A stretch of 64,000 bases of DNA, taken from Panacagrimonas sp052389915 (GTDB lineage Bacteria > Pseudomonadota > Gammaproteobacteria > Nevskiales > Nevskiaceae). The stretch covers positions 1 through 64,000 of the forward strand of contig JBQTHL010000013.1 in the NCBI GenBank assembly GCA_052389915.1, written 5' to 3'. Below the pieces are notes generated by a model. That model had not been told where the DNA came from and ran no database searches. It worked only from the letters and a program-made list of their open reading frames with translations. The position numbers were made by a program, and so were the translations under genes. Of this stretch, positions 1 to 7,303 are shown one piece after another; positions within the stretch are counted from its first letter, which is position 1, and every line of letters starts with the position of its first letter.

Positions 1-186
1 GGTGGCCTACCTTCGATTGGAACGCTCGGCCCGGCAGGTTTGGGATTGGAATGGCTGGCCTACCGCGGATCGGAATCATCGGCAGGTTTCGGTTGGAACG
101 TGTGGCAGGGTTGGTATGGAATTCGCACCTGGCCCTTAGCTCCGCTGGAGTGTTTGCCCGCAGGATGATTTCCGGCATGGGGATGG
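1..186. other. Left-edge non-coding stretch with degenerate short repeats
   Basis: No convincing gene is visible here. The motif GATTGGAA or GGTTGGAA recurs at about 16, 45 and 93, and GGCCTACC occurs at 5 and 57. This suggests two to three degenerate copies of a unit of about 50 bases. The stretch lies downstream of the putative nuclease gene, inside the genomic island. It may be the edge of a longer repeat or of a decayed gene that continues outside the window. Confidence 0.3.
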
Positions 187-1470
187 TCACGCCTCTTGGC
201 TGGTTGCGGCGTGATTGCGATGCAGGTCCGAAACCACCGCGATCAACCTGTTGATCGGTTCGGCCAGTCGCTTCGGCAATACGCGGTGCTGGGTATGAGT
301 TTTAAGGTCAGCGATCCAGCGATGCGCAACCCATACGTCTTCTTCGGGGTTGTTGTTGTCCACGCTGTTGCAATATTTGTAGCCAACGAGCGCATCAGCA
401 TGCGACAGCAGTACGCGCGCCATGGTCATGTGGAGGCGATGAGCCTGCAGATCAGCGGGACCTTGGGGCCGCGGAAGGGTCAGACGTAGGCATCGCTGGT
501 TGTTGAATTCGGTCCAGTCGGGGCCAACGACCTGTCCCGCACGCTCCAGCATCTTGCGCGACTGCTCGTTCTTGCCGTTGACCAGGGCAACGGCGACTGT
601 GCCCTTCGGGTACTCCAGCTTTTCGGCCAGTGCGTTCATCCAACGCACCAGCTTGCTCAGGGTATTGTCGTCCGCAAACACAAGGAATTGGTGGCGCTGT
701 TCGTTGTCGAGAAATGCCGGTAGCTGGGCATAGAGGGGATACAGGAGATCGTGCAGATAGATGTACGTCTGCCGGCGTCCTTGCTCATGACTCCGCGTGG
801 TCGCGGTCAGCACCTTTTGTGCCCATTCCGGCGTGAGTTCTGCCAGCGTCATCTCGGTGATGTCAATGGAGATGAGGGGGAATCCGAGCGATTTTCCGAT
901 TAGCGCCTTACGCCCATCGAAGACGTGCCCAAGTTCGATTTCAACGCCACCCAGCACCATCGGCTCGGTCTGGACAGGCGGCCCGAGCACGGCAACGTCG
1001 AGTCGGAATTTGCTGCCGAAAGGTGTCTCCAGCGGGTGCTCGATCACCACCCTGTCGGCACCAAGTAGCAGGTTGCCTTCCAGCGGATAGTCCGATGCGT
1101 CCACATCCTTGAACGCCCACGGCATCGCAAGCCCAGCATTCAAGCGTCGGGATAGTTCAGCCGCGACAAGTTCCTTCGCGTACCGGTGTTCGGCGCTTTC
1201 CTGCACGGCGCGCCACCGATTGGCTTCTTCATCGTCGAAGTGCGCTTTGGGGCTATAAGTGTGCCGGGCAGGAAGTACCCGGAAATGGGATCGCCGACGC
1301 AGCTTCCCCTTTTCAAAGGAGGGGCTAACCCATGTCACCATCTGCCGTGACGCGCTCGGAGATACCAAGGGCCACAGCTTGCGTGCATGCTCCCGGCTAC
1401 GGACGTTGCGCGCGGAGATCGTGGTCTGGAAAATCCCTTTCCGGGAGAAGACAACGATCGCCTCATCCAT
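187..1470 (-). CDS. Putative CoiA-like / restriction-endonuclease-fold protein
   Basis: 427-residue protein, last gene of the leftward island cassette, starting 13 bases after the stop of the HEPN-like gene. I recognise no named family with certainty. Two segments resemble CoiA-like nuclease domains: ES-AEH-RYAKE near residue 91-100, and an acidic pattern with FRLDVAV (Asp158) followed by GGVEIELGHVFDGRK (Glu177, Glu179, His182) and a hydrophobic strand ending ISIDI. This D...ExE layout fits a PD-(D/E)xK-type core, although the usual Lys is replaced, so catalysis is uncertain. There is no signal peptide or membrane segment, so it is probably cytoplasmic. The basic N-terminal segment (KGKLRRRSHFRV, about 55-66) could bind nucleic acid. 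Role in defence or element maintenance is inferred from context only. Confidence 0.5.
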   Translation of the reverse strand: MDEAIVVFSRKGIFQTTISARNVRSREHARKLWPLVSPSASRQMVTWVSPSFEKGKLRRRSHFRVLPARHTYSPKAHFDDEEANRWRAVQESAEHRYAKELVAAELSRRLNAGLAMPWAFKDVDASDYPLEGNLLLGADRVVIEHPLETPFGSKFRLDVAVLGPPVQTEPMVLGGVEIELGHVFDGRKALIGKSLGFPLISIDITEMTLAELTPEWAQKVLTATTRSHEQGRRQTYIYLHDLLYPLYAQLPAFLDNEQRHQFLVFADDNTLSKLVRWMNALAEKLEYPKGTVAVALVNGKNEQSRKMLERAGQVVGPDWTEFNNQRCLRLTLPRPQGPADLQAHRLHMTMARVLLSHADALVGYKYCNSVDNNNPEEDVWVAHRWIADLKTHTQHRVLPKRLAEPINRLIAVVSDLHRNHAATSQEA

Positions 1471-1483
1471 TCTTGCTGCTCCC

Positions 1484-2302
1484 TTATGGCAATGCGGTAG
1501 CTACTTTCGTGGTGCCATCCAGCTTGCGGTGAATCAGCGATATCAGCGTCAGGATATCTAGTGCATCCTGCTCGGACATGGGCCAATTCGTCTTGGGCGC
1601 ATGGGCTAGCGGATTGCGCACGGCCCCGAATAGGCCAAGCAGCAGGTTGGCAAAACCTTTTTGCTCGCTCTTTTCGGATTCGGTGATGAGCGGCCCCAAG
1701 ACCAGAACGGGCTGCTGGCCTGCAAATGCCTTGTTCACCAAGTCTGCGCCGTCGCCGCTCAGGCCCGACAGCAGGCGAATCCGCTCAGCAACGCCTTTTG
1801 TTGCCTCGAAAACAGCATGGAAATAGTTTTCATCCAGCAGTTCTGCGCGGCAGTAGTTCAGGACTTCTGCATGCACGGCGCGGCTCTCCAACGCTGCCTT
1901 TAGCCGCCCGGCACGCGCGCGGGCTGCGTCGAGCGTTGTTGCCTTGTCGGCATGTCCGACCTTGCCATCCTCGCGCACATAGAAGCCCGAGAACGCCAGC
2001 ACGACATTGAGTTCGTCGCGCCGCCAGGCGAAAGTTCCAGGATCTCGGGCGTAATTTACTGGGTCCATCGCGCGGTTGATGAACATGATGAGATGGTTGC
2101 CGACCTGATGCTGGTTCTGTGCGCCTGCCAGCGCGTTGAACAGCCGCTTCCATTTCGTCATGCCAGGTGATGGGTCATCGACCTTGATCTCCTGCAGCAG
2201 TCGCTCGATTTGCGTGCCGCTCAGGCCTTGCACGGTGTCGGCAAGAACACGGCAGGCGGCCTCAAGGTGCTGCGAACTGAAAGAGGCAATCCTTGCTGCC
2301 AC
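1484..2302 (-). CDS. TIGR02391 (Ymh) family protein with HEPN-type R-x4-H motif
   Basis: 272-residue soluble protein. The C-terminal part matches the TIGR02391/Ymh pattern: YFHAVFEATKG near 160-170, DGADLVNKAF near 184-193, SEKSEQKGF near 209-217, and RNPLAH at 229-234. Arg229 and His234 form the R-x4-H signature of HEPN-superfamily ribonucleases, which are common in toxin-antitoxin and abortive-infection modules. The GTG start is preceded by a GGAGGC Shine-Dalgarno sequence. The gene begins 15 bases after the antitoxin stop and ends 13 bases before the nuclease-like gene, so all belong to one leftward operon. RNase activity is inferred from the motif. The N-terminal 150 residues are of unknown function and could be a sensor. 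Confidence 0.65.
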   Translation of the reverse strand: MAARIASFSSQHLEAACRVLADTVQGLSGTQIERLLQEIKVDDPSPGMTKWKRLFNALAGAQNQHQVGNHLIMFINRAMDPVNYARDPGTFAWRRDELNVVLAFSGFYVREDGKVGHADKATTLDAARARAGRLKAALESRAVHAEVLNYCRAELLDENYFHAVFEATKGVAERIRLLSGLSGDGADLVNKAFAGQQPVLVLGPLITESEKSEQKGFANLLLGLFGAVRNPLAHAPKTNWPMSEQDALDILTLISLIHRKLDGTTKVATALP

Positions 2303-2317
2303 TGCCGATGCCTCCGA

Positions 2318-2623
2318 TCAGATGATCGCCACCAAACCCTTGTCGGCGATGATGTTGAGCAGTTTGAGGGCCGGCCCGGCCGGGCGGGTCTCACCCTGTT
2401 CCCACTTGCGCACGGTCGAGGCCGAGGTATGCAGGTGATGCGCGAAGACCGGCTGGCTGAAGTGCAATGCCTCGCGCAGACGCTTGATGTCATCGGCGTT
2501 GAACTCCCGCACCGGCGGCGGACAGATCGCGTCGAACTCGCGCATCGTCACCTTGCCGATCGCGCCAGCGCGGTGCAGTGCGGACAGATCGCCGCGCAGG
2601 GATTCAATGATCTTGCTCGTCAC
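2318..2623 (-). CDS. HTH-type antitoxin of a RelE/HigB-like toxin-antitoxin pair
   Basis: 101-residue DNA-binding protein of the HigA-2/NadS type. A helix-turn-helix spans about residues 44-80 (DIKRLREALHFSQPVFAHHL, then TSASTVRKWEQGETRP). The GTG start has a GGAGGTGT Shine-Dalgarno sequence and lies 20 bases inside the 3' end of the toxin gene, the translational coupling typical of toxin-first pairs. By analogy with the family it should neutralise the toxin and repress the shared promoter, probably at the palindrome at 3007-3021. Two further genes follow within 16 bases, so this antitoxin could also control the HEPN-like and nuclease-like genes. Confidence 0.8.
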   Translation of the reverse strand: MTSKIIESLRGDLSALHRAGAIGKVTMREFDAICPPPVREFNADDIKRLREALHFSQPVFAHHLHTSASTVRKWEQGETRPAGPALKLLNIIADKGLVAII

Positions 2624-2990
2624 AACACACCTCCAGTAATACGCCGGCCTGCAATGCTTTCAGCAAGTTTTCAGGGGATAGCTCCAGAAACACCTTGCCG
2701 GCAAATTGCAGCGCCTTCTTCTCGTCCTGCGTGATGTTCGCCTTGTCGCTTTTCGGGAACCCAAGCAGGAATACATAGCGGCTGCCGAGCCGTGCCGACA
2801 GCAGAGTGCGGTAGCCGCCGCTTTTACCGCCGCCTGGGCGCGCCACCCGCTTCTTATAGAGGGAGCCGCCCAAGTCCGCATCGATCAGACCGCTTTCCAT
2901 CTCCTGGACCGCCTTGCACAAGGCGGCATCGGGCAATTTCTCCCCCGTCTGCCACCGCGCAAAATCCTTGCGCTTGAGAGTGCGTGTCAT
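2604..2990 (-). CDS. RelE/HigB-2-like toxin (PF06296-type)
   Basis: 128-residue toxin of the RelE-like family in which the toxin gene comes first. The N-terminal half carries the typical LPDAALCKAVQEMESGLIDADLGG segment in shortened view (residues 19-42) and the basic stretch LYKKRVARPGGGKSGGYRT (44-62). A strand RYVFLLGFPKSDKANI (71-86) and the downstream helix DEKKALQFAGKVF follow. Family members cleave mRNA on the ribosome. It is first in a four-gene leftward operon, preceded by a GGAG ribosome-binding site and a palindromic operator at 3007-3021. Length and motifs look complete, so it is probably functional. Confidence 0.85.
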   Translation of the reverse strand: MTRTLKRKDFARWQTGEKLPDAALCKAVQEMESGLIDADLGGSLYKKRVARPGGGKSGGYRTLLSARLGSRYVFLLGFPKSDKANITQDEKKALQFAGKVFLELSPENLLKALQAGVLLEVCCDEQDH

Positions 2991-3006
2991 CTTGATCTCC
3001 GAAATA

Positions 3007-3021
3007 TACCCGATACGGGTA
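3007..3021 (-). promoter_or_regulatory. Palindromic operator of the toxin-antitoxin operon
   Basis: The sequence TACCCG-ATA-CGGGTA is a perfect 6+6 inverted repeat centred about 25 bases upstream of the toxin start codon. Its position over the expected promoter, just ahead of a toxin-antitoxin operon, fits an autoregulatory operator bound by the HTH antitoxin. No promoter boxes were assigned with confidence. Confidence 0.6.
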
Positions 3022-3070
3022 CACTTTTCCAGTCCCCGGGCCGGCGCTCAGGTGGAAGGGGCGGCCAGCT

Positions 3071-3099
3071 CGATTGTCGTGCCATCGGCACGACAATCG
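3071..3099. terminator. Perfect hairpin between toxin operon and integrase
   Basis: Perfect inverted repeat: CGATTGTCGTGCC, a 3-base loop ATC, and GGCACGACAATCG. It lies between the integrase stop (3130) and the toxin operator, both on the minus strand. There is no long T-tract, so it may end integrase transcripts inefficiently, or it may be a second protein-binding site. Its placement would insulate the cassette from integrase read-through. Confidence 0.5.
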
Positions 3100-3129
3100 T
3101 GGCAGACAGGGCGGGATACTGGCCGGCGG

Positions 3130-4332
3130 TCACGCGGCCACCTGCTCCGGTTCCCGGCGCGCACCGACAACAGACCTGCGGCGGTTCGCCACCAGTTCGG
3201 CGGCCTTGCGCACCGGATCGTCCTCGATGTGGACGTAGCGCATGAACATCGCCACTGTCTTGTGCGCGGTTAGCGCCATGCCGACCTTGACCGGGATGCC
3301 CGAATTGGCAATATCGGTTGCCGAGCGGTGGCGGATGCCGTGGGTGCCAACCTTCGGTACCCCGGCGCGATCGAGGATGCGCCGCCATGCGTGGTAGTAC
3401 GAGCCGGGGCTGAGCGGCTTGTCATGGTCGAAGATGGCCGGGCAGACATAGGGCGACTTCCCGTAGCGCGGCGAGTTCGTCAGCAACCGACGGGCTTCCT
3501 CGCTCAACGGCTTCGACATATCGCCGGTCTTGCTGTCCGGCCAGACGACCCGGCTGTTGGGCAGGTCGAGCCAATCCCACTGCAACAGCAGGACCTCCGA
3601 CATACGCGCCGCAAACTCGAATTGCAGCCGAACCGCAAGCAGGTGGATCGGATGCTCCAGTGCCTCGGTCTCGGCCTTGTCCAGGTAGGCGAACAGCTTG
3701 ACCATTTGCTCGTCAGTAATGAGGCGGGTCGAGCCTTTCTCCGGGTACTTGGGGACGTGACGGCAGGGATTCGAGCCGTCAGGCCGATACCCCCACAGCT
3801 CGGCCAGGTTGAACATCTTGCGGACAAGCGCCAGCACACGATTGGCCTGCGTGGGTGACTTCTCCATGCGCTTCATCAGCGCGGTGATGTCGTGGCGCGT
3901 GACCTCATGAACCTTCTTGCTGCCGAAGGCCGGGATGATGAAGCTGTCGATCTGGTACTGGTAGCTGTCCTGCGTGCTCGGCTTGTTGTGCGGCTTGGAG
4001 TGGTCTTCCATGAACCGGCCGCACAACTCCTTGACCGTCGGCGCCTTGCGGGCCTCGGCTTTATCGTGTCCGGGGTCGCCGCCGCGCCGGACTTCGGCCA
4101 GCCAGTCCTGTGCCAGGGATCGCGCCTGTTCGACGGTCAGCTCGCCGAACTGGCCGAGCGCCGGCTTGCGACGCACGCCGGAATTCGTGCGGTACTGAAG
4201 CATGAATACCTTGCGGCCGGCTGGTGTAACCTTGCACATGAAGCCGGGAACGATCGTATCCCGGAGTTCCACGTCGCAGGTCTTTGGTTGTGCAGCGTCA
4301 ACCGCGGTCTTGGTAAGTTTGATCTTCGCCAT
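3130..4332 (-). CDS. P4-type tyrosine recombinase / integrase
   Basis: 400-residue integrase that catalyses site-specific integration and excision of the island. The start at 4332 (MAKIKLTKT) is chosen because AGGAG sits 8-12 bases upstream; an upstream extension to 4482 lacks family similarity. The N-terminal part (about 1-80) is the DUF4102 arm-binding domain, followed by a core-binding domain (about 100-190). The catalytic domain has Arg243 (ARMSEV), Lys268, His331 and Arg334 (HGIRH), His357 (LTAHKT) and Tyr366 (MRYVH), so the active site is complete. It points away from the att fragment at 4509-4563. It is the first gene inside the island from the right junction. Confidence 0.92.
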   Translation of the reverse strand: MAKIKLTKTAVDAAQPKTCDVELRDTIVPGFMCKVTPAGRKVFMLQYRTNSGVRRKPALGQFGELTVEQARSLAQDWLAEVRRGGDPGHDKAEARKAPTVKELCGRFMEDHSKPHNKPSTQDSYQYQIDSFIIPAFGSKKVHEVTRHDITALMKRMEKSPTQANRVLALVRKMFNLAELWGYRPDGSNPCRHVPKYPEKGSTRLITDEQMVKLFAYLDKAETEALEHPIHLLAVRLQFEFAARMSEVLLLQWDWLDLPNSRVVWPDSKTGDMSKPLSEEARRLLTNSPRYGKSPYVCPAIFDHDKPLSPGSYYHAWRRILDRAGVPKVGTHGIRHRSATDIANSGIPVKVGMALTAHKTVAMFMRYVHIEDDPVRKAAELVANRRRSVVGARREPEQVAA

Positions 4333-4508
4333 GATGTGCTCCTGAAAAGCTCCGATTTCCAGGAGCCGGCCAAGAGCCAAGCGAAGGAGAACCGGGGCGG
4401 TTTGTGTCGCGCACCGGGATATGATCTGAGGCTTGGCGCAGAAGGAAAACCCGCCATAGCAAGCTCCATCCAAGCCCAGCATTATCCGGTACAGAACACA
4501 TGCTCTGG

Positions 4509-4563
4509 CTTAAAATCCCCCGACTTTCGAGTCGTGCCGGTTCGAGTCCGGCTTTGGGCACCA
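4509..4563 (+). tRNA. Displaced 3' half of tRNA-Leu(UAA): attachment site of the island
   Basis: This is not a complete tRNA. It starts in the anticodon loop (CTTAAAA, anticodon UAA), followed by the 3' anticodon stem TCCCC, a class II variable arm CGACT-TTCG-AGTCG, a perfect T-arm GCCGG-TTCGAGT-CCGGC, the acceptor strand TTTGGGC, a discriminator A and an encoded CCA. The five bases upstream (TCTGG) cannot pair with TCCCC, and no D-arm or 5' acceptor strand is present. Similarity therefore stops exactly at the anticodon loop, a known crossover region for P4-type integrases. It marks the right boundary of the island. Confidence 0.85.
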
Positions 4564-4567
4564 CGCT

Positions 4568-5155
4568 TTGACCTCGCTGTTGTCGGCCACGGGGCTGGCC
4601 ATCGGCCGTGGTGATCGCCGCCTGTTGTCCGACCTGGATTTTTCTGTCGGGCCCGGCGATGTCCTGCACCTGCGGGGTCGCAACGGGGCGGGCAAGTCTT
4701 CGCTGATCGAAGTGCTGGTCGGTTTGCGTGCGGCGCAGGGCGGCCAGATGAAGCGGCCCGAACCTCCGCAGATTCACTGGATCGGCCATCGCAACGCGTT
4801 GAACGCGGATCTGTCCGTGTCCGAGAACCTGGGTAACTGGTGCGCGCTTAACGGTGTTGCAGCTTCGGGCCTCGCGTCGGCACTCGAACGCCTGGGCCTG
4901 GCACGGCTCAAGCAACGGCCAGTGCGCACGCTGTCGGCCGGTCAGAAGCGACGCGCGGCGCTGGCGCGGCTGCTGCTCTCACCACGCCCGCTCTGGTTGC
5001 TCGACGAGCCGCTGAGCGGGCTCGACACGCAGGGCGCGGCCTTGCTTGGGCAGCTCATGAACGAGCACCTGGCAGGCGAGGGTGGCATCGTCGTCACCAG
5101 CCACCAGGCGCTGCCGGGACGGCTGCCGCGGGTCACCGTGATCGAACTGGAATGA
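4568..5155 (+). CDS. ccmA: Heme exporter ATP-binding protein CcmA
   Basis: 195-residue ABC ATPase of the CcmABCD complex, which releases holo-CcmE during cytochrome c maturation at the inner membrane. Walker A is GRNGAGKSS (37-45), the signature is LSAGQKRRAALARLL, and Walker B is LWLLDEPLSGLD. The start is a TTG at 4568; no better in-frame start precedes the conserved core. It lies only four bases after the CCA end of the displaced tRNA-Leu half, and no Shine-Dalgarno sequence is evident. It overlaps ccmB by four bases and opens a nine-gene ccm operon. Expression may depend on the island junction or on the former tRNA promoter. Confidence 0.93.
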   Translation: MTSLLSATGLAIGRGDRRLLSDLDFSVGPGDVLHLRGRNGAGKSSLIEVLVGLRAAQGGQMKRPEPPQIHWIGHRNALNADLSVSENLGNWCALNGVAASGLASALERLGLARLKQRPVRTLSAGQKRRAALARLLLSPRPLWLLDEPLSGLDTQGAALLGQLMNEHLAGEGGIVVTSHQALPGRLPRVTVIELE

Positions 5156-5820
5156 GCGCGTTCTCGGCGAGCTTGAAGCGCGAGTTGTGGCTGGCGGCTC
5201 GGCACAAGGCGTCGTTCCTGATGCCGCCGCTGTTCTTCGCCATCGTCGTGACCTTGTTTGCAATGGGCGGGCGGCCGGGCGATCCGCAATTCGCCAACTT
5301 CGCGCCCTCGGTGATGTGGGTCGGCGCCCTGCTCGCCGCGCTGCTCACCCTGGACCGACTGTTCCGGGTCGATCTTGAAGACGGCTGGCTGGAACAGGTC
5401 TTTGTAGCGGACGCGGCGCCGGTCTGGACGGTGCTGGGCAAGCTTGCGGCACATTGGCTTCTGACCGGCGTACCGCTGGTGTTGCTGTCGGCGCCACTCG
5501 CATTGCAGCTTGGCTTTGCGCCGGGCGCGCCGCTGGGCGTGCTGATTCTGGGCTTGGCTCTCGGCACGCCGGTTCTGAGCTTGGTCGGCGGGTTTGCTGC
5601 GGCACTGACCGTGGGGCTGCCGCGTGCGGGACTGCTGCTGCCGGTGCTGGTGCTGCCGCTGCTGGCGCCGGTCGTGATCTTCGGCAGCGGTGCGGCAAGG
5701 ACTGCGCAGGCGGGGTTGGACGCATCCGGTCCGATATACTTTCTGGCCGCGCTGATGATGCTGTCGCTGACCTTGTTGCCATGGGCTGCGACCGCGGCGC
5801 TGAAAAATGCTTTCGATTGA
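5152..5820 (+). CDS. ccmB: Heme exporter permease CcmB
   Basis: 222-residue inner-membrane protein with about six hydrophobic segments, the permease partner of CcmA. The start overlaps the ccmA stop (ATGA). The N-terminal segment SASLKRELWLAARHKASFL and the FANFAPSVMWVGALLAALL region are typical of the family, and the length is normal. It lies within the ccm operon. A 67-base gap holding a GC-rich hairpin (5849-5873) separates it from ccmC. Confidence 0.93.
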   Translation: MSAFSASLKRELWLAARHKASFLMPPLFFAIVVTLFAMGGRPGDPQFANFAPSVMWVGALLAALLTLDRLFRVDLEDGWLEQVFVADAAPVWTVLGKLAAHWLLTGVPLVLLSAPLALQLGFAPGAPLGVLILGLALGTPVLSLVGGFAAALTVGLPRAGLLLPVLVLPLLAPVVIFGSGAARTAQAGLDASGPIYFLAALMMLSLTLLPWAATAALKNAFD

Positions 5821-5848
5821 TCGTCCGGGCTACTGGCCCCCACCCCGA

Positions 5849-5873
5849 CCCTCCTCCGCTTCGCGGGGGAGGG
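5849..5873 (+). repeat. GC-rich hairpin between ccmB and ccmC
   Basis: An 11-base stem (one G-T pair) around a 3-base loop: CCCTCCTCCGC, TTC, GCGGGGGAGGG. It is embedded in a C-rich then G-rich context (5836-5877). It resembles a widespread proteobacterial intergenic hairpin repeat and falls inside the ccm operon. It could attenuate transcription or stabilise the upstream mRNA; there is no T-tract typical of an intrinsic terminator. Confidence 0.6.
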
Positions 5874-5887
5874 GGAAAATCTGACTG

Positions 5888-6637
5888 ATGTGGACCTGGT
5901 TTCACCGGCTGGCTTCTCCACCGAGCTTCCATCGCTTCGCGCAGAGCCTCGCACCCTGGCTTGCCGGGGCGGCAGGTTTGCTGCTGGGCTATGGATTGAT
6001 TGCGGGGTTGTGGTTTGCGCCGAAGGACTACCAGCAGGGCGACGCCTTCCGCATCATCTACGTGCACGTGCCGGCGGCGGCGCTCTCCTTGTCGCTGTAC
6101 ACCGGCATGGCCATCGCGGGTGTGATCGCGCTGATCTGGCGCATCAAGCTGGCCGAGTGCGCGATCAGCGCGCTGGCTCCGGTGGGCGCGAGTTTCACGG
6201 TGCTGGCGCTGGCGACCGGCATGCTCTGGGGCAGGCCGATGTGGGGCAAGTACTGGGTATGGGACGCGCGCCTGACTTCTGAACTTGTACTGCTATTTTT
6301 GTACCTGGGCGTGATCGGTTTGAACGGCGCGTTCGCCGATCGTCGTGCCGCCGCGCGCGCGTGCGCCTTGCTTGCCATCGTCGGCGCGGTGAACGTGCCC
6401 ATCGTGAAATACTCGGTGGAGTGGTGGAACAGCCTGCACCAGGGTTCGACGATTCTGAAATTCGGCAAGCCCACCATCACGCCTGAGATGGGCATTCCGC
6501 TATACGCGTCGCTGCTGGGCGCTTACCTGCTCTCGGGCTATGCGGTGCTGCGGCGGATGCAGAACGAAGTGCTGCTGCGCGAGCGCAAATCGGGCTGGGT
6601 GCGTGAACTGCTGGCGGGTCGCAGTGTCTCGGCTTGA
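5888..6637 (+). CDS. ccmC: Heme transporter CcmC
   Basis: 249-residue polytopic inner-membrane protein that delivers heme to the chaperone CcmE. It carries the tryptophan-rich WWD motif (WGRPMWGKYWVWDARLTSE, about 117-135) flanked by conserved histidines (YVHVPAAALS about 57-66, and SLHQGSTI about 181-188) that ligate heme. Six membrane segments and normal length support the call. It is followed 22 bases later by ccmD. Confidence 0.95.
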   Translation: MWTWFHRLASPPSFHRFAQSLAPWLAGAAGLLLGYGLIAGLWFAPKDYQQGDAFRIIYVHVPAAALSLSLYTGMAIAGVIALIWRIKLAECAISALAPVGASFTVLALATGMLWGRPMWGKYWVWDARLTSELVLLFLYLGVIGLNGAFADRRAAARACALLAIVGAVNVPIVKYSVEWWNSLHQGSTILKFGKPTITPEMGIPLYASLLGAYLLSGYAVLRRMQNEVLLRERKSGWVRELLAGRSVSA

Positions 6638-6659
6638 GCCTCACGGAACGATATTGACG

Positions 6660-6827
6660 ATGACCGAGCTGTTCGACATGGGTGGTTACGAGTGGTACGT
6701 CTGGGGCAGTGTCGGCCTCGGGCTCGCGGTGTTCGCGTGGAACGTGATCGCACCGGCGTTGCAAAGGCGCGCAGTGTTCGCGCAGCTCGCCGAGGGTGAT
6801 GGCGAAGACGCAGGGGAGTCGTCATGA
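6660..6827 (+). CDS. ccmD: Heme exporter small subunit CcmD
   Basis: 55-residue protein with one membrane segment (WGSVGLGLAVFAWNVIAP, about 16-33) and a charged C-terminal tail. CcmD stabilises the CcmABC complex and promotes release of holo-CcmE. The start at ATG 6660 (MTELFDMGG) fits CcmD proteins, which begin with a short segment before the helix. The gene sits between ccmC and ccmE and overlaps the ccmE start by four bases. Confidence 0.88.
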   Translation: MTELFDMGGYEWYVWGSVGLGLAVFAWNVIAPALQRRAVFAQLAEGDGEDAGESS

Positions 6828-7303
6828 CCCGGCGGCAGAACCGCATGCTCGCGGTCGGCGGACTGATCGTCGGCGTGTCGATTGCCGCGGTGCTCGGCTT
6901 TACCGCCTTCAGCAAGAACCTGATGTATTTCTACACGCCCAGCGACATCGTCAGCGGCAAGGCGCCGGCCGATGCCAAGCTGCGGCTCGGTGGTCTGGTC
7001 GAGAAGGGCAGCGTTGCGCGCGCCGAAGGCTTGAAGGTGAACTTCACCCTGGCCGATTGCCTGCAGAAAGTTCAGGTGAGTTACGAGGGCATTCTTCCCG
7101 ACCTGTTCCGCGAAGGGCAGGGCATCGTCGCCACCGGCCACGTAGTAAACGGCGCTTTTGTGGCCACCGAAGTGCTGGCCAAGCACGACGAGAACTACAT
7201 GCCGCCGGAGCTGGCCGATTCGCTCAAGACTGACACGGGTCATTCCTGCATGCCCTTCAAGCCGGTGGACAAAGCGGTCACGTCGGCGGCGGTGACTCCA
7301 TGA
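6824..7303 (+). CDS. ccmE: Cytochrome c maturation heme chaperone CcmE
   Basis: 159-residue periplasmic heme chaperone tethered by one N-terminal membrane helix (about 8-28). The heme-binding motif AKHDENYMP (about 123-131) has the His that forms the covalent heme bond and the Tyr used as axial ligand. The OB-fold region LRLGGLVEKGSV is present. It overlaps ccmD and ccmF by four bases each, consistent with coupled translation. Confidence 0.95.
   Translation: MTRRQNRMLAVGGLIVGVSIAAVLGFTAFSKNLMYFYTPSDIVSGKAPADAKLRLGGLVEKGSVARAEGLKVNFTLADCLQKVQVSYEGILPDLFREGQGIVATGHVVNGAFVATEVLAKHDENYMPPELADSLKTDTGHSCMPFKPVDKAVTSAAVTP

Larger units (their letters stand above)
1..4563. mobile_element. Right part of a genomic island integrated in a tRNA-Leu gene
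   Basis: Three observations support an integrated element. A P4-type tyrosine integrase gene lies at 3130-4332. A truncated 3' half of tRNA-Leu (4509-4563) sits just beyond it. The cargo is typical accessory content: a toxin-antitoxin pair, an HEPN-like protein and a nuclease-like protein. Everything right of 4563 is core genome, starting with ccmA. Because the 3' half of the tRNA was displaced to this end, the reconstituted intact tRNA-Leu should lie to the left, outside the window. The island therefore extends beyond position 1 and its full size cannot be seen. Confidence 0.8.

Noticed and set aside
4509..4563. Intact tRNA-Leu gene
   Set aside because: Only the 3' half exists; the D-arm, 5' acceptor strand and 5' anticodon stem are missing.
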